From: Branchipolynoe longqiensis
Taxonomy: Eukaryota > Annelida > Polychaeta > Phyllodocida > Polynoidae
DNA length: 64,000 nucleotides
NCBI GenBank assembly: GCA_030323885.1
Contig: CM059193.1
Span: 52,108,749-52,172,748, forward strand
Reading direction: 5' to 3'
Shown here: positions 55,251-64,000 of the stretch, one piece after another
Layout: the number at the start of each line of letters is the position of its first letter
Position numbering within the stretch: position 1 is the stretch's first letter
Notes under the pieces: model-generated
Database searches by the model: none
Told to the model about the DNA's origin: nothing
What the model saw: the letters and a program-made list of their open reading frames with translations, nothing else
Position numbers and translations under genes: made by a program

Positions 55251-56038
55251 ATTAGTCAATAATTAATCAACCATTAACCAATCATTAATCAATCAGTATT
55301 CAATAAGTAATAAATCGGTAACCAACCAGCACTTAATCAGTATTCAACCAGCACTTAATCAGTATTCAAGCAGTAATCAATCAGTACTAAACCAGTAATC
55401 AATCAATATTCAACCAGTAATCAATCAATATTCAACCAGTAAGCAATCAGTATTCAACCAGTAAGCAATCAGTACTCAACCAGTAAGCAATCAGTATTCA
55501 ACCAGTAAGCAATCAGTATTCAACCAGTAATCAATCAGTATTCAACCAGTAATCAATCAGACTCAACCAGTAATCAATCAGTAGTCAACCAGTAATCAAT
55601 CAATATTCAACCAGTAATCAATCAGTATTCAACCAGTAATCAATGAATATTCAACCAGTAAGCAATCAGTACTCAACCAGTAATCAATCAGTATTCAACC
55701 AGTAATCAATCAATATTCAACCAGTAAGCAATCAGTATTCAACCAGTAATCAATCAATATTCAACCAGTAAGCAATCAGTATTCAACCAGTAAGAAATCA
55801 ATATTCAACCAGTGATCAATCAGTATTCAATCAGTAATCAATCAGTATTCAACCAGTAAGCAATCAATATTCAACCAGTAATCAATCAGTATTCAACCAG
55901 TAAGCAATCAGTATTCAACCAGTAATCAATCAGTATTCAACCAGTAATCAATCAATATTCAACCAGTAAGCAATCAATATTCAACCAGTAAGCAATCAAT
56001 ATTCAACCAGTAAGCAATCAGTAAGTAAGCAATCAGTA
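55250..56038. repeat. 22-bp minisatellite, about 35 copies
   Basis: Units of CAATCAGTATTCAACCAGTA plus AT or AG. It grows out of the ATCA-rich tail of the SINE; the first 100 bases are less regular. Confidence 0.95.
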
Positions 56039-56637
56039 ACCACCCATATAAAGTTGACACAAACACACACACATGTTGCACAGGTCTGGAGTGACTGGTG
56101 GTGGAGAGAGAACATTTGACCTGCACCCGTATTTATAGCCTGGTCATGTGACCTAGCTTTCTTGTCCCAAACCCCCATCTGTTTGCAGAGACAAGCCTTC
56201 GCACATCACGATCTTAGTAATATATAAAGTAGCTATCACACAGAAAACTCATGTCTGTGCATTACATTGAAACCACTTTAATTATATTCATTACCTTTAT
56301 GTCATTGTGTGCGCATACAATTATAATTCTTAGAATTTACTTAGCTACTCCCCAAACTCTGGAGTATTTTTACAGCCGGTTAAATATCACAAACTGGTAG
56401 ATTCTACGAAATATGACATTGGAATGCTGATATCCGCCAGATGTTGCAAAATGATTCGAAATCTGACATGGGACTCCGCAGGTGGTAGTCTATCAATGTC
56501 CTTGAATAAAGTCACTGGGAATAGTAGACTAAGTGTGCTTCCCTAGCTAATTATTTGTAATATTGCAGACTAAATCCACCAAATCAATCATATAGTAATA
56601 TTATTGCATCTGGACATATATTTATCCCCTGCTATTT

Positions 56638-56686
<49 letters not shown>

Positions 56687-57050
56687 GTGTATGTGATGTA
56701 TAACAATTATGTGAGTATAAAGGCATGGAAGGGAATTGTGCATGTTATAAGTAACATGGGTAATTTATGGGGTGGAGACCTCCCCCGCCCTTACATAAAC
56801 CGCCAGAAGTGGCGTGCCCTGGACCAAGTTCCCAACAACCCGGCGCCCTCCTCTCACACTATATACCAGATTAGCTGGAGTAACTCCACTGGCATCCCCC
56901 TAGCGGCATCCGACCTGACCTAACCGTTTCGAATTTCCCGCCAAATTGATCACGGGGTCCCTCCCAGCCGATCTCGAGTCACAACTCCCACAGCTCCGAT
57001 CAGAGAAGCACCTAACTTCGTCTATACTTGATACATTTTTATTCAGACTC
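56039..57050. other. No gene seen; (TA)n at 56,641-56,678
   Basis: Apart from the (TA)n run, TAACATGGGTAATTTATGGG at about 56,752 resembles the start of the DIRS element (23,208). It may mark a small fragment of that family. Confidence 0.4.
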
Positions 57051-58330
57051 AATTGATGTCATCCTTCTACCTGTCTACACCTGTGTTTCGACGGTCGGTC
57101 GATACGGTTTGACTGTCCATACAGATATCTAGCTCATTCGAGACTTTATTATTGAGATTCTTAAGTATTGATTCTATAGTCGATACGGTTATCTCTCCAG
57201 CCTCAACACAGTATACCTACTAAATTTTACTGTCGACACGGTTCCCCACAGCTCCGGTCAGAGAAGCACCTAACTTTGTTCACGCCACGCCATGCCACGC
57301 CACGCCATGCAACCTCCAGACAGTCTACCTGTTGTTACCTGTGTTTGCTTCCGATTGTGACACGACAATGAAACTGTGAGCTAAAAGATTCATAAAAGTC
57401 TACCTATCTACACCTGTGTTGCAACGGTCGGTCAATAAGGATTGACTGTCCATACGTTTATCTTGCTTATTCTGGATTTTATTACTGACATTCACACACA
57501 TGATACCTAGTAAACTTACTGTTGACACGGTTTCAGCTGATACCACCGTCCACACGGTTTCGGAACCTGAGATTAAATAATAAACTGTACACTTGTCATA
57601 GCTCACTGTCCATAAATCCGTAGAAGCACCTAACTTTACCATGCCATGTAACGCCACGCCATGCCACGCAACCTCCACATAGTCTACCTGTTGCTACCTG
57701 TGTTTGCTTCCGATGGTGCCACGACAACGAAACTGTGAGCTAAAACATTCGTAAAAGTCTACCTATCTACACCTGTGTTGCGACGGTTGGTCGATATGGT
57801 TTGACTGTCCACACAGATATCTTGCTTATTCGGGACTTTAATATTGACATTCACACACAGGATATCTAGTAAACTTACTCTCGACATGGTGTCACTGCTG
57901 ATACCGTCGTCCACATGGTTTTGGAACCTGAGCCTAAATAAAATACTTTACGGCCGACACAGCTAACTGTCTATACGTCCATCCATACAGCTCAACGTCT
58001 ATTCTTGATACATTTTATTCAGACACAATTGACGTCATCCTTCTACCTGCCTAAATATGTGTTTTGACGGTCGGTCGATATGGTTTGACTGTCCATATGG
58101 ATATCTAGCTCATTCGAGACTTTATATTATTGACATTCTTAAGTATTGATTCTCTAGTCGAGACGGTTATCTCTCCAGCCTCAACACAGTATACCTACTA
58201 AACTTGACTGTCGACACGGTTCACTGCTCATACCGTCATCCACACGGTTTCAGAACCTGAGCTTAAATACTAAACTTTACTGTCGACACGGCTAACTGTC
58301 TATACGTCCATCCATATGGCTCACTCTCTA
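57050..58330. repeat. Degenerate tandem repeat with GGTCGGTCGATACGG units
   Basis: The block ACGGTCGGTCGATACGGTTT-GACTGTCCATA recurs near 57,090, 57,424, 57,783, 58,056 and again at 58,866. Spacing of about 270-360 bases shows uneven units. CACGCCACGCCATGCCACGC runs lie at 57,282 and 57,640. Confidence 0.85.
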
Positions 58331-58331
58331 T

Positions 58332-58510
58332 AGATGCCTTTCAATGTTTGTAAACATTGTGTATGCGCGCGCAGCTCGGCTGCAGGACGAATGCACACTG
58401 CCACTGAGTTTGCCCGTACGCGCAGTGTAAAACCTTTATTTTATTCAAAATTAATAGCAGTGCAAAGCCTAACCAAAAATTAATATAATCTACAATATCT
58501 ATATGGTCCA
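58332..58510 (-). repeat. Single inverted satellite monomer with hairpin border
   Basis: Reverse complement of the 48,130-48,245 border plus part of the ~206-bp monomer, inserted between repeats of the preceding array. Confidence 0.75.
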
Positions 58511-59002
58511 ACGGTTTTCCTATTTTTAGATATTCACTTTTCGAACAACACACAACAACACCACACCAACCCAACCAAAAAAACACCCACCAAACACCAA
58601 TAAAGTTTAAATTTTATCAGACAAGCATTGCGTTTACCGCGAAGGTAAACACTCAATCTATCATCAGAATTATTTACAAAATTAATTTAATTCACTAGTC
58701 GATTATATATAAGCCAAAAACTATAATTACTAGCAATCTATAATATAAAAACAAGTTTAGAAATTAATCTATTACTGTCACCGCACTGCCTAAATCCTTT
58801 CAATACTTGATACATTTTATTCAGACTCAATTGACATCATCCTTCTACCTGTCTACACCTGTCTTTCGATGGTCGGTCGATACGGTTTGACTGTCCATAT
58901 GGATATCTAGCTCATTCGAGACTGTATGACTGACACTCAGAAGTATTAATACTCTAGTCGATACGGTTATCTCTCCAGCCTCAAGACAGTATACCTACAA
59001 AA
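58511..59002. other. AT-rich sequence, then another GGTCGGTCGATACGG unit
   Basis: 58,511-58,800 shows nothing I recognise. 58,805-58,990 is one more copy of the preceding degenerate array. Confidence 0.6.
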
Positions 59003-59490
59003 CTGAAATCGCCGCTGAGGACAACCAACCGATAGCCATCACACACGATGGCGCCACCGGTGATAACAACAATGAAAACAGCTTCCAAGAAGTTATGACA
59101 GGTGGCGCCACAAGCACGTCAAATGCAAAATGGCCACCAACTGAAATCGCCGCTGGGGCCAACCAACCGATAGCCATCACACATGATGGCGCCACCGGTG
59201 ATTACAACAATGAAAACAGCTTCCAATAAGTTACGACACGTGGCACCACAAGCGCGCCAAAATGCAAAATGGCCGCCAACTGAAATCGCCACTGGCACCA
59301 ACCAACCGATAGCCATCACAAAGGATGGCGCCACCGGTGATAACAACAATGAAAAGAGCTTCCAAGAAGTTACGACAGGTGGCGCCACAAGTGCGCCAAA
59401 TGCAAAACTTGTATCGGAGGATTTTTTCTGTGACCCCCCTCAGGACAACAAGCAAGGCAGACCAATCAAAAGACATGATATTTGTATTAA
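59003..59490 (+). CDS. Possible exon with 46-codon repeats
   Basis: Three 138-base units start at 59,003, 59,141 and 59,279. In the best frame each reads TEIA..NQPIAIT.DGATGD, NNNE.SFQEVTTGGATS, NAKWPP. Copy 2 has a TAA in this frame and one extra base near 59,262. After copy 3 the frame continues with LVSEDFFCDPPQDNKQGRPI to a donor-like AAAG|GTGAGTTG at 59,490. The unit length being a multiple of three and the donor suggest coding origin; the stop argues that this copy is broken. Unknown product. Confidence 0.3.
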
Positions 59491-59805
59491 AGGTGAGTTG
59501 CCTACACGTAGTTTGCACCCAGTCTAACCGGTTGGAGAGCTTACCTCGTTTGGGTGACGCTGGTTATATCGGGTCCGCTTCAATTACCAAGGTCGTTTTT
59601 ATATATGATAGTGTAGTGAAATGACATAAATGACTGTGGCACAATGAGTTTGGGCTATATTTACTATTGGAACATGTCACAAGAAAGGAAACAATTATTG
59701 TAAGATCCGTGGTTACTGTCAGGATATTTAGTAGGGAAGTAATTTGTAAAACAACATTAAAATATTAATGCTTAATCATTGTGAACCAAGTTCCCTGTTT
59801 TAGTT

Positions 59806-61713
59806 ACTGTGTATATGTAGGTCAGTGGCAAACCCTGTGTGACTGCACCCAGCCACACACACACACCCTTTACACTCATTCATGTGTAGTGGCCAGCTTC
59901 CTGGGGTTGGGGTTAGTTAAGAGAGGGAGAATATTGAACGTGTCAGATTAGGTTAATTATCTGTATTAGTATCTATATTTGATCAATTATCATTATTGTC
60001 ATTATTATTATGATCATTATAATTATTGTCATTATTATTATACTTATTTATATAATTCTCATTAATGCCATTATTAATGAAATTATTATCTTTATTATTT
60101 ACTTTATTATTATTGTTATTGGCATTGTTAATACTCACATGGAAATGGTGAACACACTGTATGCGTCTGGCAAGCATAACAAAATTGTTATATATATTAC
60201 CCGATCTCACTTTACCTGACCTCACTTTAGCAGACCTCACTTTACCCAACCTATATTTACCCGACCTCACTTTACCGATCTCACTTGACCTGACCTCACT
60301 TTACCCGACCTCACTTGACCCAACCTCACTTTACCCGACCTCACTTTCCCTGACCTTACTTTAACCAACCTCACTTTACCCAACCTCACTTTACCCGACC
60401 TTACTTTCCTCTACTTCACTTTACCCGACTTGACTTTACCCGACTCGACTTTACCCGGCTCGCTTTTACCCCACTTTACCTGACCTGACTTTACCCTACC
60501 TTACTATACCCTACCTGACTTTACCCTAACTGACTTTACTTTACCTGACTCATCTTTACCCGGCTTGACTTTACCCGACTCGAGTTGACCCGACTTGAGT
60601 TGACCCAACTACTTTGCCTGACTCTACTTTACCGGACTCTACTTTGTCCGACTCTACTTTACCGAACAAACTCTACTTTGCCTGACTCTACTTTACCCGA
60701 CTCTACTTTGCCTGATTCTACTTTACCCGACCCGACTTTACCAGACTCAACTTTACCCTACTCGACTTTACCCGACCTGAGGTCGGGTAAAGTGAGGTCG
60801 AGTAAAGTGAGGTCGGGTAAAGTGAGGTCAAGTAAAGTGAGGTCAGGAAAAGTGAGGTCAGGTAAAGTGAGGGAGGGTAAAGTGAGGGAGGGTAAAGTTA
60901 GGTATGGTAAAGTAAGGTAGGGTAAAGTATGGTCGGGTAAAGTCAATTGTGGTAAAGTAGATTCAGGTGAAGTTGAGTAGGGTGAAGTAGAGTCCGGTAA
61001 AGTCAAGTCAGGTAAAATAGAGTCGGGTAAAGTAGAGGCGGCTAAAGTAGAGGTGGCGAAAGTAGAGGCGGCTAAAGTAGAGTCGGGTAAAGTCGAGTCA
61101 GGTAAATTGATGTCGGATTAAGTGAGGTTGGATAAAGTGAATTCGGGTAAAGTGAGGTTGGGTAAAGTGAGGTCGGGTAAAGTGAAGTCGGGTAAAACTA
61201 GAGTCGGGTAAAGTTGAGTCGGGTAAAGTCGAGTAGGGTAAAGTCGAGTCGGGTAGAAAGAGTTTAATTATGCAAATCAGGCACTTGGTGGAGGGAATGA
61301 GGGGTGGGGGCTGAGGGCGTGCAGGGAGGAAATGATGACAATAATAATAATGACAATAATAATGACAATAATAATAATAATAATGACAACGATAATAATT
61401 TATATTAATATTGACATTAATAAGGACGACATAGATAATTATAATAATAATGACAATAATAATAATGCTAAAAATAATGACAATAATAATAATGCTAAAA
61501 ATATTGACAATAATAATTGATAAAACTATAGGTACTAATACAGCTAGTAAACCTAATCTGGCATTTTCACTGTTCTCCCTCTCTGAACTCACCCCCAACT
61601 CCCACTAAGCTGGCCACTGAATATGAAGGGTGTAACTGTAAAGGGTGTGTGTGTGTGGAGGTGGGTCGGTGTGGTGCAGTCACGCAGGGTTTGCACTGAC
61701 CTACATATACACC
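59806..61713. mobile_element. 1.9-kb inverted repeat (fold-back element)
   Basis: TGTGTATATGTAGGTCAGTG at the left is matched by CACTGACCTACATATACACC at the right. Moving inward, both arms show in order: CAAACCCTG, a (CA)n with CCCTTTACA, GTGGCCAGCTT, GAGAGGGAGAA, CCAGATTAGG/TCAGATTAGG, GTATTAGTA, an ATTATTGTC microsatellite and the 15-mer array. The centre is at about 60,780. Confidence 0.85.
60196..61255. repeat. 15-bp minisatellite that switches strand at 60,780
   Basis: From 60,196 the plus strand reads CTCACTTTACCCGAC units. From 60,780 it reads the reverse complement GTCGGGTAAAGTGAG. The junction ACTTTACCCGACCT-G-AGGTCGGGTAAAGT is a near-perfect palindrome. Confidence 0.95.
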
Positions 61714-62431
61714 ATTGGCTCACTTGCTATTCGGACCGCACTTCGTCCACACCTCTCTCTATCTCCTCTCTGCTGGCCATGCTCCTCCTTGATAATGTCT
61801 GAAAAGAGTTCCAGGAGGGAGACCCCACCAGCATTTCACTTTCTGCTCTTACTCTGTCTGTGTCTTTGGCTCGCCGGCTGGTCACAATAGAGCAAATAGA
61901 CATAGTCCTTTGACTCAACTCTCCTCATTTCTCTTTCCTATAATCTACCCTTTTTTTCCCTCCCAGGCTTAATTCTCCCCCTGATCAAGGGAGTTGTGTT
62001 GCTTGGGTGAGGCCCTTTAACCTATCGTTTCTCTCGCTTTGTTCTTGTTGATGGAAACGCTGGACCCACCTTTACCCGTTCCTTCCTCCTAAACCCTTGC
62101 TGCTGTCTGCTGGATACAAGTGCTGTGCTACCGCCTGCCCAGAGTGATTCAGAGCCACCCCAATGACTCATTGTTTAATTGTTGTAAAGACATCCCCCAG
62201 CTTCTACAACCATCCCACCAGAAGATTAATCTTCAACCAAAGATTGGACCGATTTATCGGTGCCTCTCTATATTGAGGCAGTTCTGAAGCTGGTAACCGT
62301 CATAATGTTACAAACACCCCAGAAGTCAAGGCACTCTCCGTGCACACCAAGCACCGCTATGCGACACCCAGCAGCTGACGCAGCACCGACCCAAGCCACC
62401 AAGGTACCTGGACTCCCTACCCGACACCACC
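61714..62431. other. Possible 5' untranslated region; short ORF only
   Basis: A 31-codon ORF at 61,797-61,890 has a hydrophobic stretch (FHFLLLLCLCLWLAGW), but its size makes it doubtful. No other feature is seen. Confidence 0.3.
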
Positions 62432-62626
62432 ATGGAAGCTGAAGTCAACTCCGACAGTCCAAGATCCCAGTCACCACACAGCCCAAACAGCTCAAGCTGG
62501 AAGTCGACACATAGCTCCCAGAGACCAAGCTTGAAGCCATCACATAGCGCTGACATCCAAAGTCCACCCCACCACTCTTTCTCCCCACCCACCACCGCCG
62601 ATGATCGGCAGACGTCCACAGGTTAG
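62432..62626 (+). CDS. Possible first coding exon, Ser/Pro-rich
   Basis: ATG in good context (CCACCATGGAAG) opens a frame of about 63 codons rich in Ser, Pro and His. At 62,621 ACAG|GTTAGT resembles a splice donor, followed by a long pyrimidine-rich, intron-like stretch. No domain and no second exon are recognised, so this is tentative; the unspliced stop is a TAG 4 bases on. Confidence 0.25.
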   Translation: MEAEVNSDSPRSQSPHSPNSSSWKSTHSSQRPSLKPSHSADIQSPPHHSFSPPTTADDRQTSTG

Positions 62627-62639
62627 TCCCGTCTCTCCC

Positions 62640-63110
62640 CCTCACCACTGTGATTCCCTACCACTGTCACTGTCACTTGCTTCTGTCACCCCCCTACTAC
62701 TCCCTGTTACCGTTACTACCCCCTGTCACTGTCGCTGTCACTGTCACCTTACCCCTAACCCACCTCTCACTACCCCTCCTCTGTCCATCACTATCTACCC
62801 TTGTCACCACCCTCACTGTCAGTGTCACTACCCACTGCCACTGACACTCTGCGTCACGATGCCGCTCCAGCCTGTTACTGCCTCCCCCTTCACTACACTC
62901 ACTTCCACTACCCTCTCCCACTTTCCCCCTACATCTAGCCCCTTTTTCACTACGCCCTCTCGTCACTACTCTCACTGTCATTACCCTCACACACTACTCT
63001 CACTGCATCTAAACACTACTCTCACTACCCCCACCACCTCCTCACTACTACCTCCCTCCACCCTCGCATCTTATTCTTATTTATTTTATTTTTTCGTATA
63101 TTTATTTCTT
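62640..63110. repeat. Pyrimidine-rich CACTGTCACTACCC repeat-like sequence
   Basis: Degenerate CACTGTCACT/CTACCCCC words on one strand. Open frames on both strands reflect composition. Confidence 0.7.
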
Positions 63111-63167
63111 ACTCCCTACCGCCGACTACAACCGCCAGACGCCAACCACCACTATGCATGGCATACC

Positions 63168-63573
63168 CTAGATAAAAGATTCACCCGGTACTTGTAGTAC
63201 ACGGGTGAAGACCAGCCTTATATAAATACGGGCGAAAATAGCGCTAGTATGGAACATCACCTAGAAACTGTGGCTCCAGTATCAAATGGCTACCCATGTA
63301 GGCACAGAGTTGGTGAAATGGGAGAGAATGCAAAAAGATAAGATGGCGGCCGCAGAACGCCATCGATTTCACTTTTAAATTGCATTAAACTAGATATTAT
63401 ATTATATTTTTCAACTCAAAGGTAGCGGGCTATCAATACATATGTAAAGAATAAATGTTGCTTCTTAGATTGTGAAATTAGGCTCTCAATTCTTTGACAC
63501 GCATTTTCGACAGCTTTTAGATAGGGTTGGTTTGCACCCCTACTGCAGCAGTACGGGGTGAATCTTGTATCTA
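63168..63573. mobile_element. 406-bp element with hairpin-bearing ends and 8-bp duplication
   Basis: The left end CTAGATAAAAGATTCACCC and the right end, inverted, CTAGATACAAGATTCACCC are flanked by GGCATACC at 63,160-63,167 and 63,574-63,581. Just inside each end lies a smaller hairpin: CACCCGGTAC...GTACACGGGTG (63,182-63,207) and CACCCCTACTG...CAGTACGGGGTG (63,536-63,560). Non-coding. The 8-base duplication would fit hAT-type integration. Confidence 0.85.
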
Positions 63574-63581
63574 GGCATACC

Positions 63582-64000
63582 CGTACAATTGTTTACTTCC
63601 CTTTGCAAGTTCGGACTGCTGACTCCCAACACCCTTTCCCCCAGGTAAGGCTCCTACACCGCCCCACCTCTCTTTTTCCTGTCTGCTTGTTGTTGTACCT
63701 TTGCTTGATTTGTGTCACCCGTATGACTGTGCTCGTTTCTGTACCTGTTGAACTTCTGTTTGTACTTACTCGCTGTAACAACCACATACCCCCCCCCCCT
63801 GATTGCTGATTGATCCCTTGCACTACCCCATCCCCCCCCCCCCCACGACCGCCGCCACATGGGTCGATATTATTTGCCAATGGGATGGTCCCCCCCCCCC
63901 CCTCTCCAATGTAGCTGCTGTTCCTTCCTCCCCGTCCCTGTTATTGTTGTTTTGGCCTCGCCGACCAGTGATACACTGCGGACTAGCCACCCCGTATTTT
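63582..64000. other. No gene seen; C runs
   Basis: Several C runs of 8-14 bases (63,790, 63,832 and 63,892). I see no supported feature up to the window end. Confidence 0.5.

Noticed and set aside
55250..56038. CRISPR-like or regulatory array
   Set aside because: Contiguous 22-bp minisatellite without unique spacers, continuous with a SINE tail.
60585..61006. ORFs with LPDSTLPDS and GKVRSGKVR repeats
   Set aside because: They only reflect the 15-bp minisatellite, whose unit length keeps frames open on both strands.
62601..63197. 198-codon Ser/Thr/Pro/His ORF
   Set aside because: Pyrimidine-rich, repeat-like sequence; more likely intron or spacer than coding.

Overview
This looks like a stretch of repeat-rich invertebrate nuclear genome, most likely from a mollusc. 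The basis is: spliced-gene signals; TATA-box/Kozak promoters inside a DNA transposon; tRNA-derived SINEs; LINE, Ty3/gypsy and DIRS-type retroelements; long AT-rich microsatellites; a rhodopsin-type neuropeptide receptor; and a SINE at 34,985-35,302 (minus) that I recall, without being able to check, as very common in gastropod and bivalve sequence. Nothing bacterial is present. About 500 bases (45,328-45,824) are an assembly gap.

Layout. 1-1.3 kb: 3' end of a LINE. 1.3-9.9 kb: an unclassified DNA element ('element E'), entered by Ty3/gypsy element A, whose 5' LTR holds a 5'-truncated LINE and whose pol holds a solo LTR. 9.9-18.9 kb: a second gypsy-like element (C, minus strand) split by a complete 5.5-kb PIF/Harbinger transposon with an apparently intact DDE transposase and a frameshifted MADF/Myb-like partner gene. 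19.1-20.8 kb: the one clear host gene, a neuropeptide GPCR whose coding region lies in one exon, followed by 1.2 kb of minisatellite. 22.2-28.7 kb: a MITE with TTAA ends split by a decayed DIRS-type tyrosine-recombinase retrotransposon. 29-35.3 kb: several MITEs, SINEs and (TA)n. 35.8-38.3 kb: an unrecognised broken ORF cut at a TA by a pogo-like MITE that itself holds a Harbinger-like MITE. 38.3-41.8 kb: second copy of element E. 41.8-47.3 kb: fold-back element, SINEs, gap, one weak exon candidate. 47.6-48.2 kb: a ~206-bp satellite. 49.1-54.5 kb: gypsy element B (minus) carrying two Harbinger-like MITEs. 54.7-56 kb: a SINE whose tail runs into a 22-bp minisatellite. 57-59.5 kb: satellite-like repeats and a 46-codon repeat. 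59.8-61.7 kb: a 1.9-kb inverted repeat with a strand-switching 15-mer minisatellite. 62.4-63.6 kb: a possible first exon and a small transposon with hairpin-bearing ends.

Most of the window is a layered record of transposition. Several insertions can be read precisely because the target repeat or ORF continues on both sides. The Harbinger copy at 10.2-15.7 kb and the MITE at 49.6-50.3 kb share their ends, so the first is a plausible transposase source for the second. Apart from the GPCR, and possibly two or three isolated exons, I see no host coding sequence.
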